A stretch of 64,000 bases of DNA, taken from NCBI GenBank assembly GCA_025175895.1, contig CM045987.1, positions 39,582,113 through 39,646,112 on the forward strand, given 5' to 3'. Below, in pieces: positions 36,613 to 48,356 of this stretch. Every line of letters starts with the position of its first letter. The first letter of the stretch is position 1. A program made the position numbers and the translations under genes. This DNA comes from Wurfbainia villosa. Lineage: Eukaryota; Streptophyta; Magnoliopsida; Zingiberales; Zingiberaceae. A model generated the notes under the pieces. The model did not search any database. It was not told the DNA's origin and worked only from the letters and a program-made list of their open reading frames with translations.

Positions 36613-39600
36613 GGAAACCAGACGACTGGCTGAGGGGGAGATTACCGTGTACTTGAGCGATGCCACGAAGGTGACGACAGTTGCAGTGGGAGACGTTCAT
36701 TTATCTTTTGAAAAAAATAAAGTTTTGGTTCTTAAGAATTGCCTTTATGTACCCTTATTTAGAAAGAATTTAATTTCGGTTTCTAAATTATTTATGGATG
36801 GATATTCTATTTCTTTCAATGACAGAGTTGTTATAAAAAGGAATAGGGACATTATCTATTTTGGTACATTGATAGGAAATTTGTACACACTTGAACCAAA
36901 AGCTCCCACGATGCAAATTGAAATTAATAACTCATCTTCTAATTCCAATAAGAGAAAAAAAAACCTTCGAAGATGAACCAAACATATCTTTGGCATCTTA
37001 GGCTTGGTCATATTAACCTAAGCAAAATTCAAAGGTTGATAGCTGATGGACCTTTGGGTTCATTAGTGGTGGAGGATTTTCCAACCTGCGAATCTTGCTT
37101 TGAGGGTAAAATGACCAAAAGGCCTTTTAAGGCCAAGGGGTATAGAGCCAAAGATGTGTTAGAATTGGTTCATTCTGATTTGTGTGGTCCTATGTCTATC
37201 CAGGCTAGAGGTGGTTTTGAGTATTTCATCTCTTTTATAGATGATTACTCGAGATATGGATACATTTTCCTGATGCGCCGCAAGTCTGAATGCTTTGACA
37301 AGTTCAAAGAATTCAAGGCTGATGTGGAGAAGCGTCAAGGTAAAAGTATCAAGACACTACAATCTGATCATGGTGGCGAGTACCTCTTAGGAGAGTTTAG
37401 GAATTACTTATCAGAGGTTGAGATTCAATCCCAATTGTCTACACCTGGCACACCCTAGTAGAATGGTGTAGCAGAGCGAAGGAATATAACTCTTATGGAG
37501 ATGGTTAGATCGATGATGAGTTATTCTGAGTTGCCAGATTCGTTCTGGGGATATGCTCTGGATACGGCGGTGTACATTCTGAACTTGGTTCCATCTAAAT
37601 AAGTGCCTTCTACTCCCACAGAATTATGGACTGGGCGAAAGCCTAGTCTAAGATATATTCGGATATGGGGGAGTCCAGCACATGTGCTGAAGGCAGATGC
37701 TGGTAAGTTGGAACCTCGTACAGAAGTACGCATGTTCGTTGGCTATCCTAGAAGAACGAAAGGTGGTTTATTTTATAGTCCTAGAGATCAGAGGGTGATC
37801 GTTAGTACGAACGCCAGATTTCTAGAGGAAGACTATGTGATAAGCCACAAGCCCAAGAGTAAAATTATTCTGGAAGAATTAAAAGGGGAAGTCACTTCTT
37901 CAGTACCACCGGTACAAGAGGATATATAACAAGTCACTGCACTGCATGTCACAGAGGATACACACGAGATACCTCGTCGTAGTGGGAGGGTTGTGAGACA
38001 GCCTGATAGATTCATATTCTTGGGAGAATCTTCTGATTTGGTCCCTGGCGAACATGAACCTGATCCCTGGACATATGACGAGGCAATCCAAGATAAAGAT
38101 ACAGTATCTCGGTGAAGTGCAATGAATGCTGATATTGAATCTATGGATTCAAATCCGGTCTGGGAGCTAGTAGAACCACCCGATGGTGTAAAAACCATTG
38201 GATGCAAGTGGATCTACAAAAGAAAGAGAGGAATAGATGGGAAGGTTGAGACCTTCAAAGCGAGGCTTTTTGTGAAGGGGTATACTCAGAAAGAGGGTAT
38301 CGATTATGAGGAGACCTTTTCGCCGGTAGCCATGCTTAAGTCTATCCGGATTCTCTTATGCATAGCAGCTCATATGGATTATGAGGTGTGGCATATGGAT
38401 GTCAAGATAGCTTTCCTGAATGGAAGTCTTGAGGAAACCATCTATATGAAGCAACCAGAGGGATTCATTGCGAAGGGCAAAGAGCATCTTGTATATAAGC
38501 TTAATCGGTCCATTTATGGATTGAAGCAAGCTTCGAGGTCTTGGAACATCCGCTTTGATGAGGTGATCCAGTCTTATGGATTTATTCAAAGTCTGGATGA
38601 GTCTTGTGTATACAAGAGATGTGACAGAAATGTAGTGGTATTTCTTGTACTATACGTAGATGACATTTTGTTGATTGACAACAATATCAAGGTGTTATTG
38701 GACGTAAGGGTATGGTTGTCCAAACAGTTTGATATGAAGGACTTGGGAGAAGTGGGACACATCCTTGGGATCAAGGTTATAAGGGATCGCAGGAAAAAGA
38801 TGTTGTGCTTATCCCAAGCTTCATACATAGACACGATTATGGAGCATTTTAGCATGCAGAACTCTAAGAAGGGTTTTCTACCTTTCAGGCATGGAGTTCC
38901 TTTATCTAAGGAGATGTGTCCTAGAACATCTGAGAAGATAGAGGAGATGAAGGTGGTTCCTTATGCTTCGACAGTAGGAAGCCTCATGTATGCAATGCTA
39001 TGTACGAGACCAGATATTTGCTTTGCCGTGGGCATGATCAGCAGATATCAGAGTAATCCAGGACAGAGACATTGGACTGCAGTAAAGCATATATTGAAGT
39101 ACCTGAGAAGGACTAGGGACTATATGCTAGTTTACCAGGCAGACCAATTACTCCTTGTGGGTTACACGGATTCCGACTTCCAATCAGATAGGAATAACAG
39201 TAAGTCTACCTCAGGTTTTATGTTTACTTTGGGAGGTGGAGCCATTGTATGGAGGAGTGTCAAGCAGAAATACGTGGCGGACTCTACCATGGAAGCTGAG
39301 TATATGGCAGCCTCTGAGGCGGCCAAAGAAGCTGTATGGCTCAGGAACTTCCTGATGGACTTGGATGTGATTCCTAGTTTGCCCAGAACTATCACAATTT
39401 ATTGTGATAATAGTGGTGCAGTTGCAAACTCGAAGGAACCACGAGCCCATAAGGCAAGTAAGCACATAGAGCGCAAGTACCACCTGATATGAGAAATCGT
39501 AAAGAGAGGAGAAGTTGTTGTGGCCAAGATTGCATCGGAGGATAACCTGGCAGATCCTTTCACTAAGGCCCTTCCGACGAGAGCTTTTGATAGGCATGTG

Positions 39601-39633
39601 GAGGGAATGAGGATCAGATGTATGGCAGTTTGA
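36613..39633 (+). pseudogene. E5 pol: integrase, RT, RNase H
   Basis: Blocks in order: YLSDATK...NCLYVPLFRKNLISVSKL (protease C-term), NQTYLWHLRLGHINLSKI and CESCFEGKM (GAG-pre-integrase), HSDLCGPMSIQARGGFEYF and GGEYLLGEF (integrase), VWELVEPPDGVKTIGCKW (RT start), YVDD box at 38653-38664, RNase H (STSGFMFTLGGGAIVW, ADSTMEAEYMAASEAAKEAVW). Stops at about 37458, 37600, 37927, 38113 and 39490 are TAG, TAA or TGA. At least three would be single C-to-T or G-to-A changes from CAG, TGG or CGA. The last long open segment, 38122-39492, spans nearly all of RT and RNase H. Confidence 0.92.
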
Positions 39634-39655
39634 TGACAGTATAGTCTTTTAGTAT

Positions 39656-39666
39656 AAGTGGGAGAT
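39656..39666 (+). other. E5 polypurine tract
   Basis: aagtgggagat lies immediately before the 3' LTR start TGTTGGG; it primes plus-strand synthesis. Confidence 0.8.
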
Positions 39667-40554
39667 TGTTGGGATGTATACTAAAAAGTCTATCTTTTGT
39701 ATGAACATATTTATTTTGAAATAAGAATCACATGATCATTGTTTGCATATTTTATGGTTATGCATATCGTCTAATACATTACATTGTAGATAACATAGCG
39801 TGTGGTGTCACATGGGAGATCATGTTATCAGCTCCTTGTAAAGTATAAGTAAAGGCTAACAACCGAGATGACTTTGGACAAACCATTGGAATGGTTGTAG
39901 TGTGATTTGGTATTGGTTTGTCTTGACCATAGAATCACACTAGTGCACTTTGTGTGTATTGAGCAGGACCGACTTAAAGGTGATTCGATTTATTGCTGAC
40001 TACATAATCGAATCGGACCTCAGATATTATATTGTACATACTCTTAATCCCGATATAATAATGGACACATATACTTAGTATTCATCTCTTTGATTTACCA
40101 ATGGGTGAGATTTATAGATTAAATCGATAGGCTCGGTAAGTTGGGAAATGATATTATTTATATGGTGTGCCGTTTATTATAGGAGGAAACTGTGTCCTAT
40201 ATATTAGGATGATGATGTCCCCTTGAGGAGCTCATAAGGTTTATCATGTAAACCCTGCAGGTGGACTTGGTCCGGCATGATGAAAAGGTTGAGTGGTACT
40301 ACTCATGGAGTTAGATGTTGATTAATTAATGGTCAGTAAATTAATTAATCGACGGACATTCGAGATCTTAAACATGGGGAGAAAATGTACCAATAATATA
40401 TGGAGCCCATATTATCTTATGGGGGTTGGTGAGGTAGATCAATTATAATCCTTTAGTGGATTGGATTATCATTAATGGATCGGACTTTATGTGGGCTTGA
40501 TCCATTGGGTGGCCAAGATCCAACTCCTCCTCATGGTCCCTATTGTAGCCTATT
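39667..40554 (+). repeat. E5 3' LTR, first part
   Basis: Matches 32758-33645 with few differences. It is cut at 40554/40555 by E4 and continues at 61333. TSD CTATT is present at both junctions. Confidence 0.93.
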
Positions 40555-41910
40555 TGTTGGTGCAATCGGCCCAGGTCACGATTGACCAGGACTCGAGCTT
40601 GGCTCGAGTGATGTTTTGATGTTTCCACAAAAACATATGACAATGTAATTGTCATGGGAAAGTCCAAGTCTTGAGTACTTGGCACAAGGAAAGTCCAAGC
40701 ATGAGTCTTGACATGGAAAGTCCAACATAGGCTGGCAAGGGAAAGTCCAAGCTTGAGTCTTGGCATTTGAAGTTCAAGGGATTTGGTATTGGCGGCGTAA
40801 AGTCCAAGCGGGAGTCTTGGCGGCGTAAGTCCAATGTGACTTGGCGGTGTAGACACCGTTAGCATGACATAGCCGATGGAAGCACCTGAAGGCTAGCGCG
40901 ATGGATGAACAAAGTCATGGATGACTTGGAGGGATCCGAGAGGCATAAGGCTGATGGAGGTGGCTAGAAGGCTTAGGTCTAGACTAAGGGTGGTCTAGCA
41001 AGTATGGGGGCACCATACTTGTGCTAAAACCTCATATTTGAGGTGTGCCAGTCGACTGGTGTCGTGTGGCAGTCGACTGGTGTAGTCAACTAGGGTTTGA
41101 CTGCAGGAATTGCCCTAGCAGTCGACTTCCATTGATGGGCAGTCGACTGATTGGATGAGCAGTCGACTGATTTTGTGATCAGTCGACTAATGCTCAGATT
41201 TTGGGGCACAGAATGGAGTTTCACTACCGCTGGGACGAGCAGTCGAGTGATGGCTCATGAGTCGACTGATTCTCATGATCAGTCAACTGATGTCCTAGCC
41301 GTTGGATTTTTTCAGCGTGGATTACACCGTTGTCTCACAATAACAGTGTGATCAGTCGACTGATGGTCCCGAGCAGTCGACTGATCGACTTTTTCCAGCA
41401 CAGGTTGAAGCTATATAAGGAGCTCGTGATGGAGGAAAAGATAGCGATTTTCTTGGGCGAAATTGAAGGGGAAAGTTGGTGCTTTTCAGTCCTTCAAAGC
41501 TAGTTCAAGGCAATCAAAGATCAAGCAATCAAAAGCTCTTGTAAAGTGTTTTTCTTTACTTGCATTTCATATAAATTGTTGTAATTTCTTGTTTTTAGTT
41601 TCTTACTATTGTAAGATTACTTGTAAGGGATTTCTCCGCCTCTGACTTGTGTCGATAAGGAGTGTTTATTATAGTGGTGTGTGATTGGCATCGGTAGGGT
41701 TCGTACAAACCCGATCCGTGGACTAGGAACCGTTCGGTTCTGAACCACGTTAAACGATTGTGTTTGCGTGTTGTTAATTGTTTCGTTATTGCTTTCATTA
41801 CTATTCCGCTGCGTACTAACGAAATTGTAGAGGCGAACACGCGATCGAATTCCATCTACGAATGAACTCTACGCTATTCACCCCCCTCTAGCGGCTTCAA
41901 ATATCCTACA
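40555..41910 (+). repeat. E4 5' LTR
   Basis: A 1356-bp LTR with an AAGTCCAA array (about seven units), a cluster of about eleven cagtcgactg-type palindromes (41050-41400), a TATA-like tatataagg (about 41412) and the end ccccctctagcggcttc. Its partner is 57023-57300 plus 60254-61327. Confidence 0.93.
41050..41395 (+). repeat. cagtcgactg palindrome cluster, E4 U3
   Basis: About eleven copies of the 10-bp palindrome (several perfect, others with one change), often followed by 'at', spaced roughly 20-60 bp, ending just upstream of the TATA-like box. E3 has six perfect copies in the same place. Confidence 0.9.
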
Positions 41911-41912
41911 TT

Positions 41913-41924
41913 TGGTATTAGAGC
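41913..41924 (+). other. E4 primer binding site, one mismatch
   Basis: tggtattagagc differs from the usual tggtatcagagc by a C-to-T change. Confidence 0.8.
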
Positions 41925-41975
41925 CCGGGGCTCTTCTACGGATTAACCGCTGGGAGCTAAAAGGCTAGAGGGAAG

Positions 41976-43553
41976 ATGGAATTCCAAAACAAGCTCGGAT
42001 GGGACATCAACACTCAACCGCCATATGATCAAGAAGACTTTTCGGCGTGGAGAACAAGAATGGAGACATTCTTTATGATGGATATAAAGGATTGGTTCAT
42101 CCTCGTAGAAGGTTTTGAACCCCCTCGGGATAGGAAGGGACAAGTCCTCAAGTTGAAGAAATGGACCCAAGAGCAACGACAAAAATTCAAAACTGAAGCT
42201 AAGGTAACAAAAATTTTAGAAGATTTGATACCTAATGATGTTTTGTCTAGGCTAGGTGAATATCTTGATGCCAAGGAGCTATGGGACAAATTAGCCAAGT
42301 TCAATGAGAAGCCCCACTTAGCACAAGTAGAAGAATACAAGGAAGAGGATGAAGAGAGTTCATCTTCCTCACGAGCAAGTGAGGAATCGGAAGTTGAAGA
42401 GGAGTCAACTTCCGGATCGATGGAAGAAGAAGAAGTAGAAGACACCTCCACCTTTAGGATTGAGAGGGAGGAAAGAATATCCACTCCGAAGCAACAAGAG
42501 AAAGCTTCGACATCTAGTCAAGATGAAGAAGCTCCAATTCCGGTCTCAATTAACCTAGGTAACTCAAACACTCTAATTTCAAATAAAATCCATATATTGT
42601 GTTTTGAGTGTAGGGAGTATGGGCACTACAAGAGCAAGTGCCCAAAGAAGGTTAAGAAGACTCCACCGGCGCCTACAAGTCAACAAAAGTCAAAGGATGT
42701 CGGTTCCCCATCACCTAAAGACAAGGAGCACATCATTTGCTTCAGATGTCGGCAACCAGGGCATTACCAAAATCAATGTCCTAGGGGGAGCAAAAAGACT
42801 CAAAATGGAGCTTCACAAGTAGGGGGAGCCTCTAATGCAAACCCTAAGGTATATTTTCATAATGCTCATTCTTTAAATTCTAAGCAAAAGCATGCTAGAA
42901 TTAATTCAAATAACTTTGCTATTACTCATGAATCAAAGCATGCTAGGAATGATAACTCTAGATCTATTTCAAAGAAGGAGAAATTTGGGACTAATGCCCC
43001 TAGAAATGTCATTCCTAAGAAAACAATTAAGAAAATCGAAAACCATTTAGGTATCAATCCCAATAAGGGTAGATATATGTTTAAGGTGAATGGTAATGCC
43101 CAAAAACCTAATCAAAAATCATTTGGGCAATTAGAATTAGAGAACCAAGCCTTAAGGTCAAGGCTTGAAAAACTAGAAAAGACCCTAAATAATGGTCAAT
43201 TTCAAGGGTCTAATGGTCAAAGTCAAGGGGCAAGATCTCAAAGTCAACATCTAGGACTCAAAAGGCAAAAGTCAATCAAGGGCAATCAAGGTTTGGGTCA
43301 CAAACCTAAGCCTAAGGTGGCTTACCATAGTGTTCCATTTGATTATGGAACACAAACTAGGTCTAGGAAGACCAAGGTTGCAAGGGGAGTTACCTCTAGA
43401 GTCAACCTAGGTAAGACCGTCATGACCAAGGATAATAAGCCTAGGAGGGTCATTAGGAAGGTATCTAGGGAGGTTATCCCTAAGGAATACCTAATTAATT
43501 CAATGAGCTCAAATAGATTTTGGGTTCCAAAGAGCGTGATTGATTCACGTTAA
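41976..43553 (+). CDS. E4 gag polyprotein, intact
   Basis: A 525-aa open frame starting MEFQNKLGWD. Residues about 15-110 form the SIRE-like gag N-terminal region (DFSAWRTRMETFFMM). An acidic Ser/Glu-rich linker follows at about 115-190. Two CCHC zinc knuckles are complete: CFECREYGHYKSKCP at about residue 209 and CFRCRQPGHYQNQCP at about 255. A basic segment, a short Leu-heptad stretch at about 383-410 (ELENQALRSRLEKLEKTL) and the end RFWVPKSVIDSR follow. It should bind element RNA and form capsid-like particles if expressed. It is the only retroelement ORF here with no visible break. Protease, integrase and RT must come from elsewhere. Confidence 0.9.
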   Translation: MEFQNKLGWDINTQPPYDQEDFSAWRTRMETFFMMDIKDWFILVEGFEPPRDRKGQVLKLKKWTQEQRQKFKTEAKVTKILEDLIPNDVLSRLGEYLDAKELWDKLAKFNEKPHLAQVEEYKEEDEESSSSSRASEESEVEEESTSGSMEEEEVEDTSTFRIEREERISTPKQQEKASTSSQDEEAPIPVSINLGNSNTLISNKIHILCFECREYGHYKSKCPKKVKKTPPAPTSQQKSKDVGSPSPKDKEHIICFRCRQPGHYQNQCPRGSKKTQNGASQVGGASNANPKVYFHNAHSLNSKQKHARINSNNFAITHESKHARNDNSRSISKKEKFGTNAPRNVIPKKTIKKIENHLGINPNKGRYMFKVNGNAQKPNQKSFGQLELENQALRSRLEKLEKTLNNGQFQGSNGQSQGARSQSQHLGLKRQKSIKGNQGLGHKPKPKVAYHSVPFDYGTQTRSRKTKVARGVTSRVNLGKTVMTKDNKPRRVIRKVSREVIPKEYLINSMSSNRFWVPKSVIDSR

Positions 43554-44760
43554 ATGAGTTAGAATGTGCCAACCATGATTGGATGGGTAGTTAACTCAAC
43601 CATGGTAAATGTGGCACTTTAGGTTATTTTCAAGGTTATGGTTACCTTGGAAATACATTTGAGTTTTAATTCTAAAAGATCTTAGGATGTGCCAATATAT
43701 TTATTTTTAAATCATGAAAATCAATAAAATTGGCACAATCTAGATTTAAAGGTCGTAGTGTGTCACTTTGATCTTTGGCACACTTTAGGAATCAATGTAT
43801 CAAGAGAAGTGTGTTTAAGGTATAGAAGTTACATCAAGAGTGATACTCAAGTGCCACACACCTTGATGTCTTGTACTTACCATGATTCATGTGTTTCACC
43901 ATGTGTTTGCATGGAAGGAATGTCTAGAGTTGATTGCATCTCACAAAACAAGTCTTTTACCTTGATTGTGTATTTCAACACTTAGAAAGGGTGAGATGTT
44001 AGGATTTTGAAACCTTTGAATGTTAATGTTTGCTAAAATGAAATAAAATATCAAAATACATTAACGAATACATGAATATAAGCATAACATCAATATGTTC
44101 GATATACAAGATTAAACATGAGAAAATGGAATAAGTCAGATAAAGAAATCAAGATTTTATGAATTTCAGAACTGGAAATTAGATATCAGTCGACTGATCA
44201 CACTGTAGCACGATATCGTGAGTCAAGCAGTCGAGTCTTGCTTCGGGACTCATTGTTTGCACATCGATCGTGATGGGATACATCGGTCGGGATGAGTCTT
44301 ATTCACCGGTGAGGTCATTAGTTGAGTGCTCATTGGCGGTAAGTGGTGATCGCGCGATCGGTGATACTCTTGCGACACAACCACGAAGACTTCGGCGGTC
44401 GATTATCGGCTCGGTAAACCGCTAATAAACCACGATCGATCGTGATGTTGCACATCGATCGATCTTATCGATCACAACGAACCGCTAGAGTTTAGCGTCT
44501 TCACGCGTCTACTTCCCATTTTCCTTCTCCTCTTCGTTCGCCACTCCTTTCTCCGACGAGATTTTCTGACTGCTCCGGCCACCTAGGTCCTAGGTTTGAT
44601 AGACTAACTCTTCCTCTCACGTTTTCACTCATCTCACAACCCTAGTTCATTCTTTTTCAGCGGTTGTTTCTTCTTTTCCGATTAGGGTTCCGATGTCGAT
44701 CCTCCGTGAACTTTTCCGTGCCCCCTTGAATATTCGAATATTCCCTCATCACCCCTTCAA
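43554..44760 (+). other. E4 spacer between gag and ORF2 with gene-like leader
   Basis: The first part (to about 43990) resembles E3 20500-20760. Positions 44180-44480 are unlike it: they carry a cagtcgactg palindrome and many CGATCG/ATCGAT strings, like the altered U3 copies. Positions 44510-44760 are CT-rich with 'aaccctag' and 'gattagggttccgatg', resembling a plant gene 5' UTR. An internal promoter for ORF2 is possible. No coding region is supported. Confidence 0.6.
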
Positions 44761-44771
44761 ATGACACCGAA

Positions 44772-44883
44772 GTAAAATTTTCTTACTCAAAAACCCTAAT
44801 TTTTCCTTTTCATTGTAATCTATTATAATCTAATCGTGTATTGGTGCCCTTGCATTTCATATTGTTGCATTACATTCATATAG
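44772..44883 (+). other. Predicted intron in E4 ORF2
   Basis: Donor GAA|GTAAAATT and acceptor TTCATATAG|GAG bound 112 bp of T-rich sequence. Without splicing the ATG frame stops after four codons (MTPK, then TAA). With splicing it continues through a basic N-terminus. Confidence 0.55.
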
Positions 44884-45684
44884 GAGATCCCGTAGAAATG
44901 ATCCACTCGAGGGTGAATCACGATTGTACCAACCTATGTTGGTTAGGTACATCGATAGGGACTTCTTTGCGTTCTATCAGTAGTGATGTCATGGACATAT
45001 TTGCATATTATCATCTCATGAAAATTGTCTTATGCACACATGCCATTAATGATGATCTCCTTAAGGAGTTTTATCAGAACCTAAAGAAGGTAGACGATGG
45101 CCCTACCTATACTACTCGCGTTGCAAAACGCGATTTAGAGTTCACTCCTGCGATATTGTAGGAGTTTCTTGAGTGTAAGCCATCGGATGACACCTTCATT
45201 TTCTACCCTACCTTTGATGCTCCTTTGCCCGAGCCATTTGACCATATCTCTTTGGACTCCATGCATGAGCATGTTTTTGGTCATCCTCGTCCACCAGCAC
45301 AGAATTTATTTCCTATTACTGAGCTATCTGCACCTGACAATGTACTCTACAAGGTCATTATTGGGTGTTTTCTTCCGATCGTCACTCGGGGTCTGGCCAA
45401 GATTCGGCCTCCCCATCTCTTTCTACTGTATGCCATGCAAAATAGGTTAGATATAAACATTGCATTAAATATGTTTCATTGCATTGTGCATTTCATTTCC
45501 CCTGTACAAGGGAAAGTGCATATGCCTTATGGGCACATTATCACAGCATGGTCAGAGTCAGTAGGCATCAACATTCACAGGGGATCACTGAGGTCGCTAT
45601 CTGAGGTGTACGACTGCATATCAGTTCGTAACTTCTCGTTAGCGAAGCTGCGGATGGGGCGTGGGCAGATGGAGTTGGCACCTC

Positions 45685-47515
45685 TGTTAGTGAAAGCCCT
45701 AGAGCCAATCATGTGATGATTGTTGTATGGACTTTATTGTATCATATTCCTATTTATAAAGGCATGGTTATTATATTTACTTGTATTGGTGCCAAATAAC
45801 TAAATATAATAATGTCCTTGAGTAGTAGGTTCTTATCTATATCAATCGATTGGTTGAATCGATATTGAGATGATATAGAGAACACTACTCTTAATCATTC
45901 CTAGTCGAGTATTAACATTCAGGGACAATATTAATGCGTAGAGACTAGCATGTAGGTCAACACGATGACTTGATCTTACAAGTCATGGATATGAGATATC
46001 AAGTTGACACATGGGTATGCATTGGAGAATGTATACTGAATGACCCGCCATGAGAAAGTATCATGGATCATTATATGAGTGTCATATACTTTCTCATGTG
46101 GCTATTAGTATGACTATTAGTCCTTAGACCTGAAGTCACCATGGTTCCCTACATAAGGAGTTGCATACTTTGGCTTCGTCAAACGTCACCCGTAAATGGG
46201 TGGACTATAAAGGCGATTACTGGGTATGTAACAAATTATGCGGAGGGATGTGAGTGATGTAGATGAGATCTATCCCTCCTATATGACGGGGGTGACATCG
46301 ATATTTTTGATAGAGTGAAACCACGAAGTGCATGGCCATGCCCAAATGAGTCAATATGAGATATTGAGCTCATTTGAATAGAGTGAGTCTACTTGGAGTT
46401 CAAGATATAGATTGTACCGAGGATGACATGGTCTATGCCTCGATTGGTCAATCTAGATGTCAAGGATAGAGGGACATTGTCACATATTGTGAGAGTCACA
46501 ATTAGTAGTCACAAAGGTGATGTTGGAGCTCAACATTCTTGTAACTTGGGTAGCAATGATGTGTTGCTAGATACCGCTCATTGCTTATGTTCCTAAATCG
46601 GTTTAGGGACATTGCCAACGTTACAAGAACCTATAGGGTCACACACATAAGAGCAATTAGATGGAGATTAGGTTCATATGATGAACAATGAGGATTAGGT
46701 TCATGGGATGAACCAAATTGGATTAAGAGTAATCCAAATTAGACTAATTGAGTTAGACTCAAGTTGATTCAAGTGTTGAATGAGTCTAATTTAGATTTGA
46801 TTCATCAAATCAATTTAAATTAATGAATATAGATTCATTAAATTAAATTGACTTGAGTCAAGTGGTTAGATTTGATCAACCATGAGAGATTAGAGGTCAA
46901 GTTTGACTTGACTTGAGAGGGAAGATGAAAGGTCAAGTTTGACTTGACCAAATGCCATGTCATGATGATGACTTGGCATGGCCAGCCAATGATGATGCTC
47001 CACATCATCATTGACTTTGTCAATTGGTGCCACATCATGAGGGAGACCAAGGGTCATGGGAGTTACATGCATGCATGTAACCCCGTCTCCATGAAGTGGC
47101 CGGCCACTTTACTCCATGTGATGGAATTCATTTTGGTGAGTTATTCCAACTTCATCTTCTTTCTTGGGATTTTTTCCTTCAAGCTCTCCTTCTTCTTCCT
47201 CATCTTGCCGAGACCTTCTAGGAGTGCTAGCACACTCAAGATTGTCTTTTTCTCCACCTGTTGCTTGTATGGATACCAATAGAGAAGTGTGCACTTGACA
47301 CTCTCGAGTTCCGACCAACATTTTGGACGAGCGGGATTTGCGAAGGGCATCACATCGAGGGTAATGATCTCACCTCTTAGATCTAATGTAGATCTAGGGT
47401 TTTTAGTAAGCACATACATGTTTTATTTTAATATATCTTCGCACGGATCCGTGGCCGGGGCTTCCGAGGTTTCCGCAACACAAAAAGCGGTTTTTGCGGC
47501 TCGGAAAGTCCAACA
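45685..47515 (+). repeat. E2 5' LTR
   Basis: 1831 bp, TG...CA, matching 53109-54924 and, inverted, the LTRs of E1. Confidence 0.96.
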
Positions 47516-47516
47516 G

Positions 47517-47528
47517 TGGTATCAGAGC
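47517..47528 (+). other. E2 primer binding site
   Basis: tggtatcagagc, intact, lies one base after the LTR and is complementary to initiator tRNA-Met 3' end. Confidence 0.88.
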
Positions 47529-48323
47529 CACGTGCGAAGCATGTATGTGTTTCATTTTTTGTAATTTTTGTATTAGATATAAAGATTACAGATTTATATG
47601 TTTATGTAAATTTTCTATTTTTATAGAATTTTTGAGTATTTTTCTCGAAGAATCGAAGCAACGAGTGTTGGGACACTTGTAGGCTTCAACCGTCGAAAAA
47701 ACTCTCCGAAACGGCGAGTTCTCGCTTTAGGTTTTTGGGATAGCGACTTAAGTCGCTGTAAGATCATTGTAGGGACACTCGCAAAGTTTATTTTGCGAGT
47801 AGGGGCGCTGCCCCAATCCCCGAAAGGGGCCTTGTCCTGCGATCGCGCCCGGAAACCACTTAGCAGGACCGTTACGGAGAGGTGACTCATAAAATTGAAA
47901 AAAAATAGAAAAATTATAGAAATTTTCTGTAAAAATACATAATTTAGAATTATGTATAATTCTGTGATTGTCATGGCCCAATAACCCCAATATGATTGGA
48001 TGCGATGTGTTGTAATTCATAATACGGCCTGCGTGCCGTTTTGTGGTTGTGCGTGTTGTATAGTGTATGCGGCCTGCGCGTCGTACCTCTTCTTTTGATA
48101 TTCTAGTTGTAAATAGTTTTAGACTCGAATGTAACTCGAGTTTCATATTTGTAATGTACAAAATGGAGCGGTGGAAAGTCCACTTGAAGACGAGGTTACG
48201 AGAAGGGTGACGACGACACATGGCGGTTAAATGAAGCGCTTGGAGAAGCCGCTAGCCTTAGATTGACCGTCCGATCTTCTCATTGGCTTGAGAAGATCGT
48301 AGTAGGGCCATGACTACATCACA

Positions 48324-48356
<33 letters not shown>

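Noticed and set aside
44841..45161. Independent 106-aa gene
   Set aside because: Its first part lies partly in the predicted intron and in a non-matching frame; only the later part aligns with ORF2 conserved blocks.
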